DNA of 64,000 nt from JABCYV01 sp963696025. GTDB taxonomy: Bacteria; Acidobacteriota; Terriglobia; Terriglobales; Acidobacteriaceae. Shown here one piece after another: positions 25,131-34,185 of the stretch. Location of the stretch: positions 248,001 through 312,000 of the forward strand of contig CAVOII010000007.1 of assembly GCA_963696025.1 (NCBI GenBank), read 5' to 3'. A model generated the notes under the pieces. That model was not told where the DNA came from, did no database searches, and saw nothing but the letters and a program-made list of their open reading frames with translations. Within the stretch, counting starts at the first letter, position 1. Each line of letters begins with the position of its first letter. The position numbers and the translations under genes are program-made.

Positions 25131-27326
25131 GTGGCAGCGAGCACACTCCGGAACAGCACGAACCTCCGGCTCTACGCGCTGGGTGGGGTTCTTGCACTCT
25201 GGTGCTGCGGCATTGGCCTTCGGCTCGTCTACCTGCAAGTCTTCCGATATGGCGACTTTGAACAGCGGGCCCAGCACCAGCAGCAGCGCACCACGGAAGT
25301 CGCCGCCAAGCGCGGGATCATCTACGACCGCGCCGGGCGCGAACTGGCGATGTCGATTGCTGTAGATTCGGTGTTCGCAGTGCCTGCCGAAATGCCGGAT
25401 CTCGCGGGGAGTATCTCGCTCATCGCTCGCATCACTAAGGCCGATCCACGTGAGTTGCTAGCCAAATGCGTGGCCTCCAGGACATTCTGCTGGGTGGCGC
25501 GCAAAGCGGACGGGGAAATCGCCGCGCGCATCAAGTCTCTGAACCTGCGCGGCATTTATTTTCAGAAGGAGTCGAAGCGGTTCTATCCCAAGCGCGAACT
25601 TGCGGCCCAGGTGCTGGGTTATGTCGGAATGGACGATGAGGGCCTGAGCGGAATCGAGCGTGAATACGACGCGAAACTTCGTGGCCGGCCCGGGCGCATG
25701 CTCATCTCTGTGGACGCCCGCCGCAGGTGGTTTGGCAGTGTGGAGAAACAACCCGAGCCCGGGGAAAGTGTCGTCCTGACGATTGATCAGCAGATCCAAT
25801 ATATCGCCGAGCGTGAATTGCAAACTGCCATGGAGCAGACCCACGCGGAGAGCGGGACCATCGTGGTCGAGAACCCGCACACGGGAGAAGTTCTTGCGCT
25901 GGCGAACCGGCCGACATTCAATCCAAACTTGTCGAGGCAAATCAGTCCGGCGAGTTTGAAGAATCACGCTGTGAGCGATGTTTATGAACCTGGGTCGACT
26001 TTCAAACTAGTCACCATCTCTGCCGCGCTGGATGAAAAACTCACACGTCCCGATGAAGTGTTTGATTGTCAGATGGGCTCCATCGTATTCAACGGGATGC
26101 GAATTCGTGACAGCAGACCACATGGCCTACTCCCCGTGTCCGACATTCTTGCCGAATCGAGCGATGTGGGCTCGATAAAGATCGGTATGCGTTTGGGGGA
26201 CGACAGGTTTTACAAGTACATCCGAGCGTTTGGTTTCGGACAGCAGACCGGTATTGAGTTGCCAGGTGAGACTAAAGGCTTGAGCAAGCCGCCAAGCCGC
26301 TGGTCGAAAGTCTCCATCGCCGCAATCTCGATGGGTCAGGAAATTGGTATAACGCCGCTTCAATTAACCGGGTTGATCTCGACCATGGCAAACGACGGTG
26401 TCTGGGTAGCGCCAAGGATTGTCGCGACCACGGCCGCACCGCAATCCACCCCGCAAATGATTTCCTTCCACCCAGGGGAGCAGCGGCGTGTGCTTTCCGC
26501 GCTAACCGCCGCGCAAATGCGGCAGATGATGCAGGGGGTGGTCTTGCATGGAACGGGCAAGAAAGCGCTCCTCGAGGGATACAGCTCGGCGGGCAAGACG
26601 GGTACGGCGCAGAAAGTGGATCCTGCGACCCATGCATATTCGCACACGAAGTACGTCGCATCGTTTGCCGGCTTCGCGCCCATCAACGACCCCGCCATTA
26701 CCGTCGCAGTGATTCTGGATTCTGCGATCGGATTGCACCAGGGCGGTCAAGTGTCTGCGCCGGTATTTCAACGGGTTGCCCAGCAGGTGTTGGAATATCT
26801 CCACACCCCGCATGACATCGAACTTCCGCCGAACCGTCAGGTTCTGATGGCGGCGCGGCAAGTAAAAGAGCAGGACCTCGCGGAAGGGTCGCCGGACCAC
26901 CTCGGCGATACCGTCGACATGGCGGATGCGGATGCCAATCCGACTCGAGGCGCAACCCTGGCGCGGGCAAAGCCTTCGCCCGAGCGAGCCAGCACCGTGC
27001 TTGCCGCCGCACTGCGGCAGCGTGAACCCGAGGATCCGCCCGGACCGGACCAAAAACCACGTGCAATTCCAGGCGGTGCGCAAGAACCCGCAGCCACGGT
27101 CCCACTTCCGCTCCCCTCCAGCGGAACAGTTGTGCTGGACGCAGAGCAGGGCGGAATTCTAGTTCCGTCGTTCCTCGGAAAAAGCGTTCGCACAGCGATT
27201 GAAATGAGCGAAGAAAACGGCCTGGACCTGGACGCAATAGGCAGTGGACTGGCAAAGGAACAGTCACCAGTGCCGGGGACACACGTGCTCGCAGGCTCGA
27301 GGGTGACCGTCAAGTTTGGCAGATGA
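25131..27326 (+). CDS. ftsI: Septal peptidoglycan transpeptidase FtsI/PBP3 with C-terminal PASTA domain
   Basis: 731 residues from GTG 25131, which has GAGGGG upstream; the ATG at 25029 would add 34 unconvincing residues. One membrane anchor (LRLYALGGVLALWCCGIGLRL), a dimerisation domain with RGIIYDRAGRELA, then the transpeptidase domain: S289-xx-K292 in EPGSTFK, K489-T-G in SAGKTGTAQK. The second motif reads S343-S344-D345 (ESSDVGS), where most homologues have SxN. A Pro/Ala-rich linker leads to one PASTA domain (VPSFLGKSVRTAIEMSEENG ... VKFGR) at the end. It crosslinks peptidoglycan at the septum with FtsW. Some 113 bases separate it from ftsL. Confidence 0.94.
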   Translation: MAASTLRNSTNLRLYALGGVLALWCCGIGLRLVYLQVFRYGDFEQRAQHQQQRTTEVAAKRGIIYDRAGRELAMSIAVDSVFAVPAEMPDLAGSISLIARITKADPRELLAKCVASRTFCWVARKADGEIAARIKSLNLRGIYFQKESKRFYPKRELAAQVLGYVGMDDEGLSGIEREYDAKLRGRPGRMLISVDARRRWFGSVEKQPEPGESVVLTIDQQIQYIAERELQTAMEQTHAESGTIVVENPHTGEVLALANRPTFNPNLSRQISPASLKNHAVSDVYEPGSTFKLVTISAALDEKLTRPDEVFDCQMGSIVFNGMRIRDSRPHGLLPVSDILAESSDVGSIKIGMRLGDDRFYKYIRAFGFGQQTGIELPGETKGLSKPPSRWSKVSIAAISMGQEIGITPLQLTGLISTMANDGVWVAPRIVATTAAPQSTPQMISFHPGEQRRVLSALTAAQMRQMMQGVVLHGTGKKALLEGYSSAGKTGTAQKVDPATHAYSHTKYVASFAGFAPINDPAITVAVILDSAIGLHQGGQVSAPVFQRVAQQVLEYLHTPHDIELPPNRQVLMAARQVKEQDLAEGSPDHLGDTVDMADADANPTRGATLARAKPSPERASTVLAAALRQREPEDPPGPDQKPRAIPGGAQEPAATVPLPLPSSGTVVLDAEQGGILVPSFLGKSVRTAIEMSEENGLDLDAIGSGLAKEQSPVPGTHVLAGSRVTVKFGR

Positions 27327-27430
27327 CACCACAGAAGAACCATATGGGGACCATCGACTCCACGCGGTGTTTCTTAGTTCCTACCGCTTCGGATGACAAG
27401 ATCGTACGACCAAGCTCAGAATAGAATGCA

Positions 27431-28954
27431 ATGACCTTCCTTGAGCTCCTGGATGGAGCGGAAATCCTCTCGCTGACCGGTAACCCGAGCGTCAGTGGGT
27501 TGGAATACGACTCGCGCAGGGTCAAGCTCGGCGATGTGTTTATCGCCATGCGGGGTGAATCCAGCGACGGAAATAAATTTATCGACAAGGCTATTGCGAC
27601 CGGTGCACTCGCCGTTGTCACCGACTCTGCAACAGAGAAGCCGCGTACCGGCGTTGCCTGGGCCCAAGTGGCCCACGGACGCCGGGCACTGGCGAGATTG
27701 AGCGCGAACTTCTATCGGCGGCCAGCCGAACGGCTAGCCATCACTGGGATCACGGGCACCAACGGCAAGAGCACAACCGCCTTTCTACTGGAATCAATTC
27801 TGAACGCAGCCGGCCGTAAGAGCGCGTTGGTGGGGACGATTGAATATCATGTGGCGGGTAGAGTTTTGCCGGCGCCGCACACTACTCCCGAGGCATTGGA
27901 CCTGAATCGGCTGCTCGCGGAAGCGCTGGGCCACGGCGCCACAGAAGTCGTGATGGAGGTCTCTTCCCACGCGTTGGCACAACAGCGCGTCTACGGCTGT
28001 CCGTTTGACGTAGCAGTGTTCACGAATCTGACTCGTGACCATCTTGACTACCATCACAGCATGCAAGAATACTTCGCTTCCAAGCAGGTATTGTTCGAGG
28101 GTTGTGGAACCGATGCACCCCGCGCCGCAGTGCTGAACATCGACGACGAGTTTGGCGAGAAACTGCAGAAAATCAGCAAGAAACGTGGTTCTCAAGTCCT
28201 CACATATGGTTTCACCAAAGGAGATTTCCGCGCCGATAGAGTCGACATCACGCCACGGGGCACGCGATTTGACTTAGCCACGCCGGAAGGGACTATCCCA
28301 CTTTTTTCGCCGCTGATTGGAAAAGTCAACGTGTACAACATTCTCGCTGCGGCAGGTGCTGCTTACGCACGCAATTGCAAATGTGAAGCAATCGCAAAGG
28401 GGGTGGCGGCGCTGACTCGCGTGCCCGGAAGATTCGAGACAGTAGATTGCAAACAGCCGTTCACAGTGGTCGTTGACTACGCGCACACCGACGATGCCCT
28501 GCGAAACCTTACCGGGTTAGCTCGAGAATTCGTCGAGCAGGCCGGAGAAGAGGGACGCGTGATGACCGTTTTTGGCTGCGGTGGCGATCGAGACCGTGCC
28601 AAGCGCCCGCTGATGGGCGAAGCCGCAGGCCGGGGCAGTGACTTTGTAGTGCTGACGTCGGACAACCCGCGCAGCGAAGATCCCCTCGCAATCATTAACG
28701 ACGCCCTGGTCGGTTTGCAGCGTTCGGGGACCAGGTACAAGATGGAGCCCGATCGCAAGGCCGCCATCGCTTTGGCGATCCGTGAAGCAGCGACGGGCGA
28801 CATTGTTCTGATCGTGGGCAAAGGGCATGAAAAAGTGCAGGTCACGCGCGACGGATCAACTCCGTTCGACGATGTGGAAGTGGCTCGGCAGGTTTTACAC
28901 GACGCGGGATACGATTGTGAGGTGGCCAATGCCGCCGCCGGAAAGAACTTATGA
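27431..28954 (+). CDS. murE: UDP-MurNAc-tripeptide synthetase (meso-diaminopimelate ligase) MurE
   Basis: 507 residues. The ATP site is GITGTNGKSTTAFLLE (about 106-121); the substrate loop HTTPEALDLNRLL and EVSSHALAQQRVYG are typical of MurE. The specificity motif DNPRSEDP identifies the meso-diaminopimelate-adding type, so the wall is A1-gamma as in most Gram-negative bacteria. It adds the third residue to UDP-MurNAc-L-Ala-D-Glu in the cytoplasm. The stop overlaps the murF start by four bases. About 100 bases after ftsI precede the start. Confidence 0.96.
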   Translation: MTFLELLDGAEILSLTGNPSVSGLEYDSRRVKLGDVFIAMRGESSDGNKFIDKAIATGALAVVTDSATEKPRTGVAWAQVAHGRRALARLSANFYRRPAERLAITGITGTNGKSTTAFLLESILNAAGRKSALVGTIEYHVAGRVLPAPHTTPEALDLNRLLAEALGHGATEVVMEVSSHALAQQRVYGCPFDVAVFTNLTRDHLDYHHSMQEYFASKQVLFEGCGTDAPRAAVLNIDDEFGEKLQKISKKRGSQVLTYGFTKGDFRADRVDITPRGTRFDLATPEGTIPLFSPLIGKVNVYNILAAAGAAYARNCKCEAIAKGVAALTRVPGRFETVDCKQPFTVVVDYAHTDDALRNLTGLAREFVEQAGEEGRVMTVFGCGGDRDRAKRPLMGEAAGRGSDFVVLTSDNPRSEDPLAIINDALVGLQRSGTRYKMEPDRKAAIALAIREAATGDIVLIVGKGHEKVQVTRDGSTPFDDVEVARQVLHDAGYDCEVANAAAGKNL

Positions 28955-30357
28955 AGCTTCCACTCTCCCGCGTTGGCGAGGTTCTCAGCGCCGGGGGTGA
29001 GTTTGACCACAATGCGGTGGCGCAGGGATATTCCATTGATTCACGAACTGTTCAACGTGGAGAAGTATTTTTCGCGGTTAGAGGCGACCGCCTGGACGGG
29101 CACGATTTCGTCCAAGCGGCACTAGAACAGGAGGCGGTCGCCGCCGTTATCCGCAAGGATCAGCTTGCGCGTTATCCCCTGAGGACGCGACTTCTCACCG
29201 TGGATGACACTCTCGTAGCGTTGCAGACACTGGCGACTGCGGTCCGTCGGCTGTGGGGAAAGCCGCTGATCGGGATCACGGGATCGACCGGCAAGACCAC
29301 GACCAAGGACGCCGTTGCTCACGTGCTCTCCAGTCGCTTTCGGGTGATGAAATCGGAAGGCAACCTCAATAATCATTTTGGACTGCCGTTGACGTTGCTG
29401 AAGCTGGAACCGGAGCAGGACACGGCGGTCATTGAAATGGGTATGTCACACAGCGGCGAGATTGCCGCGCTGGCAAGGATCGCTCAGCCAGAAATCGGGG
29501 TCGTGACCAACGTGGCACCGGTGCACTTGGAGTTTTTCGAGTCGATTGCCGGCATTGCGCGGGCAAAGTATGAGCTCGTGGAATCACTGCCAGCGAAGGG
29601 TACCGCGGTACTCAATGCGGACGACGAATACGTTTCGCAGTTTGGCCGTGATTTTCGCGGCAGAGTGGTTTTATACGGTCTTGGGCCGACCGCAGACGTT
29701 CGCGCGGAAAACATTGAACAGCGCCGTCCGGAAGGTTCAGTCTTCGACGTAGTGGTAGGGAACAACCGGGAAAGGGCCGCTTGGCGCCTGGTTGGTGTCC
29801 ACAATGTATACAACGGGCTGGCAGCAGTTGCAGCGGGACTGGACCGCGGGTTGAACCTCACAGAAGCAGTTGGAGCACTGGCTTCGCTCGCTCCCGCCGA
29901 CAAACGTGGGCAGGTCGTCCAACTGGGTAACATCACTGTCATTAACGATTGCTACAATTCCAATCCGACGGCTTTGCAAGCGATGGTTAAAGCGTTGGCC
30001 GAAATGCCTGCCAAGCGGAGAATTGTGGTTGCGGGTGAAATGTTGGAGCTCGGACCTGCCGGAGAAGAGATGCATCGCCAGGCTGGCAAGCATATTGCGG
30101 GAGCGAAAATCGACGTGTTGGTGGGAGTCCGTGGTCTTGCCCAAAACATGGTCGGGGCTGCTCGTCAGGCTGGAATGCGGGCCGAGTTCGTCGCCACTCC
30201 AGAAGAAGCAGGAGAATGGCTGGCGCGAGAAACCCGTGAGGGTGATGTGGTGTTGCTGAAGGCATCGCGGGGCGTGAAGCTGGAACGGGCGCTGGAACGA
30301 CTCGTCAGTCTTCGGTCGTCAGGAAAATCAAGGCGACGGCCGACTAACCTTTGCTGA
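28951..30357 (+). CDS. murF: UDP-MurNAc-tripeptide D-alanyl-D-alanine ligase MurF
   Basis: 468 residues from ATG 28951, overlapping murE by four bases. The ATP loop is GITGSTGKTTTKDAVAHVL, followed by NLNNHFGLPLTLL and EMGMSHSGEI, all MurF hallmarks; INDCYNSNPTAL and VAGEMLELG follow. It adds D-Ala-D-Ala to the UDP-tripeptide. The last 18 or so residues (RSSGKSRRRPTNLC) are unlike the family and are encoded by an inverted repeat (30302-30322 and 30354-30374) that also contains the stop codon, so the C-terminus seems repeat-derived. Confidence 0.95.
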   Translation: MKLPLSRVGEVLSAGGEFDHNAVAQGYSIDSRTVQRGEVFFAVRGDRLDGHDFVQAALEQEAVAAVIRKDQLARYPLRTRLLTVDDTLVALQTLATAVRRLWGKPLIGITGSTGKTTTKDAVAHVLSSRFRVMKSEGNLNNHFGLPLTLLKLEPEQDTAVIEMGMSHSGEIAALARIAQPEIGVVTNVAPVHLEFFESIAGIARAKYELVESLPAKGTAVLNADDEYVSQFGRDFRGRVVLYGLGPTADVRAENIEQRRPEGSVFDVVVGNNRERAAWRLVGVHNVYNGLAAVAAGLDRGLNLTEAVGALASLAPADKRGQVVQLGNITVINDCYNSNPTALQAMVKALAEMPAKRRIVVAGEMLELGPAGEEMHRQAGKHIAGAKIDVLVGVRGLAQNMVGAARQAGMRAEFVATPEEAGEWLARETREGDVVLLKASRGVKLERALERLVSLRSSGKSRRRPTNLC

Positions 30358-30374
30358 CGACGGAGGACTGACGA
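30302..30374. repeat. Inverted repeat spanning the murF stop codon
   Basis: Bases 30302-30322 and the reverse complement of 30354-30374 agree at 19 of 21 positions (motif CGTCAGTC..TC.GTCGTCAG). The left arm encodes murF residues and the right arm holds the TGA. The two arms could form a hairpin in the mRNA between murF and mraY. Confidence 0.7.
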
Positions 30375-30389
30375 CTAAGCGGAGGCTGA

Positions 30390-31523
30390 TTGCTTTATTG
30401 GCTGCTTTACCTGAAGCTCTACCATACCTTCCCGCCGTTCCGTATCTTTCGTTACCTTACATTTCGCACCGCATTTGCAAGTCTCACAGCGATGTTTACC
30501 GCTTTGATTGTCGGCCCGCTGGTTATTAATCGGTTGCGTGAGTTTCAGATTGGCCAATTCATCCGCGAGGAAGGTCCGAAGGCCCATCAGAAAAAGGCAG
30601 GCACACCTACTATGGGCGGCCTGCTGATTGCGATCTCCATCGTGGTTCCCACTCTGCTGTGGGCAGATCTGAGCAATCGATTCGTGTGGATTGCCATTTT
30701 CGCAACTTGTTCGTTCGCTGCCATTGGCTTTGCTGACGACTACACCAAAGTTGTGCATCGCCGCAATCTAGGGCTGACAGGCAAAGCAAAGTTAGGGCTG
30801 CAAATCGCAACCAGTATTCTCATCGCGGTCGCTCTGATCGCCATGCAGACGGCAGGTCTGTATTCCACCAAGCTACTGGTTCCATTTTTGAAGCAGTTCC
30901 GTCCGGACCTGGTTATCGAGAGCTTGGAACACAATCCTGGCCTCTGGCCGTTGGCTTTTCTTCCATTTATCGCCTTTGTGGTATTGGTGATCGTCGGCTC
31001 AAGCAATGCGGTGAATCTTACCGACGGTCTGGACGGGCTGGCCATCGGTTGCACCGTGATTGCCGCTGGTGCGCTAGCCATACTGACCTATGTCAGCGGC
31101 CACGCGGCATTCGCCGCTTATCTTGACCTTCAGCGGATGCCGCAGGTCGGCGAGTTGACGATCTTTTGCGGCGCCATGATGGGATCGGCCATCGGTTTTC
31201 TTTGGTACAACGCGCATCCGGCCGAAGTTTTTATGGGAGACGTAGGTTCGCTCGCCCTGGGTGGCGCGATTGGGACGGTTGCTGTGATGATCAAGCAGGA
31301 ACTTCTGCTGCCCTTTATCGGCGGCATATTCGTGGTGGAAGCTATCTCCGTGATCCTGCAGGTAGGATCGTACAAGTTGCGGAAGAAGCGAATTTTCAAG
31401 ATGGCGCCGCTGCACCACCATTTCGAATTGCTGGGGTGGTCGGAATCGAAGATTATCGTGCGCTTCTGGATCGCGTCGTTAGTGTTCGCATTGTTCGCAC
31501 TGACCACGCTGAAATTGAGATAA
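30390..31523 (+). CDS. mraY: Phospho-MurNAc-pentapeptide transferase MraY
   Basis: 377 residues from TTG 30390 with GGAGG five bases upstream. About ten membrane segments. Diagnostic motifs: EGPKAHQKKAGTPTMGGLLI, the catalytic aspartates in GFADDYTK, NAVNLTDGLDGLAIG, GDVGSLALGG and the terminal HHHFELLGWSESKIIVRFWI. It transfers phospho-MurNAc-pentapeptide to undecaprenyl phosphate, making lipid I. The inverted repeat at the end of murF lies immediately upstream. Confidence 0.96.
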   Translation: MLYWLLYLKLYHTFPPFRIFRYLTFRTAFASLTAMFTALIVGPLVINRLREFQIGQFIREEGPKAHQKKAGTPTMGGLLIAISIVVPTLLWADLSNRFVWIAIFATCSFAAIGFADDYTKVVHRRNLGLTGKAKLGLQIATSILIAVALIAMQTAGLYSTKLLVPFLKQFRPDLVIESLEHNPGLWPLAFLPFIAFVVLVIVGSSNAVNLTDGLDGLAIGCTVIAAGALAILTYVSGHAAFAAYLDLQRMPQVGELTIFCGAMMGSAIGFLWYNAHPAEVFMGDVGSLALGGAIGTVAVMIKQELLLPFIGGIFVVEAISVILQVGSYKLRKKRIFKMAPLHHHFELLGWSESKIIVRFWIASLVFALFALTTLKLR

Positions 31524-31578
31524 CCTTTCACGAAAGCTGCTAGCTACTGGCCAAGGCGATAGACCGCAAGCCGATCTC

Positions 31579-32943
31579 ATGGAACTCGCAAACAAACGCG
31601 TGCTCGTGGTTGGCCTGGGCAGATCCGGCGTGGCCTCCGCTCTTTTCCTGAAGGCTCGCGGCGCCAAGGTTACCGTCTCCGACGCGAAGCCTCAGGATCA
31701 GTTGGGAGAAGAGATTCCCATTCTGCTCGATCATGGCATCATCGTAGAAACCGGCGGGCATGGCGAACGCACTTTTCGCGGACAGGACCTCATAGTGGTC
31801 AGTCCCGGTGTTCCTTTCGATGCGGGCCCGCTGGCGCAGGCGCGCGCGCTGGGCGAGCCGGTGATCGGCGAAATTGAACTTGCCGCGCAATTTCTGCGGG
31901 GAAGCATTGTCGCCATCACGGGATCGAATGGAAAAACCACGACGACAACGCTTGCGGGAGAGATAGTCGCGGCCAGCGGACACTCCACCGTGGTCGGTGG
32001 GAATATCGGCACGCCGGCTATTTCGCTGGTCGACCGGTCCACTCCCGATACCATTGTGGTGCTGGAGGTTTCCAGCTTTCAGTTGGAAACCATCCAGACA
32101 TTTCGCCCCAAAATAGCCGTCGTGGTTAACGTGACGCCTGATCATTTGGATCGCCACCGAACATTTGCCGCCTACACCGACGCCAAGGCGCGCATCTTCG
32201 AAAATCAGCAGAGCGATGATTTCGCAGTGTTGAATGCCGATGATCCAACTTGCGTGGAACTTGCGGGCCGCACTCGCGCTCAGGTTTTCTGGTTCAGCCG
32301 CCAGAAAGAAGTGAAGCAGGGCGCGTACTCCCGCGACGGAAATATTCTGTTCCGCGACTCCGGCGGCCAGCGCGAGATCATGCTGGTTTCTGAGATTCCG
32401 CTCAAGGGCGGGCACAACCTGGAAAACGTCCTGGCCGCGATTTGCGTAGGCGCTCTGATGGGTTGCAAGCCGGAACAAATTCGGCAGGCAGTCCACGGTT
32501 TCAAGGCCGTGGAGCACCGACTGGAATACGTGGCCACCATCAACGGAGTGGAGTATTACAACGACTCCAAGGCCACCAATGTAGACGCGACCATCAAAGC
32601 GATCGAGTCGTTCCCGGCGAACATCCACCTTATTCTTGGAGGCAAAGACAAAGACAGTGACTATTCCCAGTTGAACGATCTGCTGCGACAGAGGGTGAAG
32701 CGCGTCTACACAATAGGCGCAGCAGCGGAGAAGATCGAGTCGCAAATCATTTCCACGAAAAACGGGGGTCCGGAAATTGTTCATGCTGAAACGCTGGAAA
32801 ACGCGGTCAAACGCGCGGCCGCGGTGGCTCAGTCCGGAGATGTTGTCCTGCTCGCTCCTGCTTGCGCCAGTTTCGATCAGTTCCACAACTATGAGCATCG
32901 CGGACGCGTGTTCAAGCAAGTTGTGAGTGAGCTTGCGACCTGA
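31579..32943 (+). CDS. murD: UDP-MurNAc-L-alanine D-glutamate ligase MurD
   Basis: 454 residues. N-terminal VLVVGLGRSGVASALFL, ATP loop AITGSNGKTTTTTLAGEI, VLEVSSFQLETI, NVTPDHLDRH and the C-terminal LLAPACASFDQFHNYEHRGRVF are all standard. It adds D-glutamate to UDP-MurNAc-L-Ala in the cytoplasm. It starts 55 bases after mraY and is followed by a 102-base gap before ftsW. Confidence 0.96.
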   Translation: MELANKRVLVVGLGRSGVASALFLKARGAKVTVSDAKPQDQLGEEIPILLDHGIIVETGGHGERTFRGQDLIVVSPGVPFDAGPLAQARALGEPVIGEIELAAQFLRGSIVAITGSNGKTTTTTLAGEIVAASGHSTVVGGNIGTPAISLVDRSTPDTIVVLEVSSFQLETIQTFRPKIAVVVNVTPDHLDRHRTFAAYTDAKARIFENQQSDDFAVLNADDPTCVELAGRTRAQVFWFSRQKEVKQGAYSRDGNILFRDSGGQREIMLVSEIPLKGGHNLENVLAAICVGALMGCKPEQIRQAVHGFKAVEHRLEYVATINGVEYYNDSKATNVDATIKAIESFPANIHLILGGKDKDSDYSQLNDLLRQRVKRVYTIGAAAEKIESQIISTKNGGPEIVHAETLENAVKRAAAVAQSGDVVLLAPACASFDQFHNYEHRGRVFKQVVSELAT

Positions 32944-33045
32944 CCAAATAGCGGAAGGCGAACCAGAACAGTCACCTCTCGCGGTAAATCTGCTGCCAAA
33001 AATTGGGCGCGCTGAGGTATCTCCGTGGTGAAATGAGTCTCTTCC

Positions 33046-34137
33046 ATGGCGAAGCGCGTTAGTGTAGATCGCTGGTTGTTCACAATCACCATGCTATTAG
33101 TGTTCGTTGGGTTGGTGATGGTGTTTAGCGCTTCTGCTATGCTGGCTAAAGAGCGCTACGGCTCCGGCTATTATTTTCTGCTGCGGCAGGTCGGCTGGGC
33201 AGCAGGCGGGATTATAGCCATGGTAGTTTCGATGAGAGTCGATTACCGTCGCTACAAGCATCCCGCTGTGGTGTTCTCACTCTTGGGTTTCACCACCCTG
33301 ACGCTGATTTCTGTCTTTCTTCTCGACCGTGCCCACCACACCCATCGCTGGATTCACTGGAGCGGATTCTCTTTTCAACCCTCAGAAATGGCCAAGCCGG
33401 CGCTGATCCTGTTTCTCGCTTTTTTCCTCGAAAGCAGGACCAAGTCGATGAATGACTGGCGGAACACCCTGTTACCGGCGGTCATCCCCACCCTGATTTT
33501 TCTCGGGCTGATTGTTTTTCAGCCTGATCTGGGCACTGCTATGGCCTGTGCGGCCATTACCTGCTGCATGCTTTTTGTTGCCGGATTGGATCTCCGCTAC
33601 TTGGGCTATGCGATGGCGGCGGCGTTGCTCCCGCTCTATTTCCTGATCTTCCACGTAGCTTACCGACGCGATCGTATTCTGGCATTTCTTGATCCGTATT
33701 CCGATCCGCAAGGGCGCGGCTTTCACATTATTCAATCCATGATTGCGGTGAGCACTGGCGGCATTACCGGCCTGGGCTTGATGGAAGGAAAACAGAAGTT
33801 ATTCTATTTGCCGGAGCCCCATACTGACTTCATATTCGCCGTGACTGCGGAAGAATTGGGGTTAGTCGGTTCGCTAGTAGTGGTGCTGCTATTTGCCATT
33901 TTCTTGTGGCGTGGCATCGGCACCGCTCTGCGCACGCAAGAGATGTTTGGCCGCTTTCTCGCCGTTGGGATCACAAGCATGGTAGTCGTGCAGGCTTTCA
34001 TCAACATCAGCGTAGTGTTGGGGCTGATGCCCACCAAGGGCATCCCGCTACCGTTCGTTTCCTACGGCGGGTCGTCGCTCTTCTTCACACTTGCCTGTGT
34101 TGGGGTGTTGCTGAATATCTCCAAACAGGCGGAGTAA
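33046..34137 (+). CDS. ftsW: Septal peptidoglycan glycosyltransferase FtsW
   Basis: 363 residues with about ten membrane segments. SEDS-family motifs: LVFVGLVMVFSASA, GFSFQPSEMAKPALILF, FLDPYSDPQGRGFHIIQSMIA, EPHTDFIFAVTAEELGL and GIPLPFVSYGGSS. FtsW polymerises lipid II at the septum together with FtsI. Position after murD and before murG is the usual dcw order, supporting FtsW over RodA. Confidence 0.95.
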   Translation: MAKRVSVDRWLFTITMLLVFVGLVMVFSASAMLAKERYGSGYYFLLRQVGWAAGGIIAMVVSMRVDYRRYKHPAVVFSLLGFTTLTLISVFLLDRAHHTHRWIHWSGFSFQPSEMAKPALILFLAFFLESRTKSMNDWRNTLLPAVIPTLIFLGLIVFQPDLGTAMACAAITCCMLFVAGLDLRYLGYAMAAALLPLYFLIFHVAYRRDRILAFLDPYSDPQGRGFHIIQSMIAVSTGGITGLGLMEGKQKLFYLPEPHTDFIFAVTAEELGLVGSLVVVLLFAIFLWRGIGTALRTQEMFGRFLAVGITSMVVVQAFINISVVLGLMPTKGIPLPFVSYGGSSLFFTLACVGVLLNISKQAE

Positions 34138-34185
34138 TGCTCGGGGCAGAGATAGTCTCTCCATCCTGTGGTTTATAGTCACTCC

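Noticed and set aside
31540..32919. Long 459-codon minus-strand frame
   Set aside because: It lies exactly opposite murD, whose motifs are complete; it is a shadow caused by codon bias.
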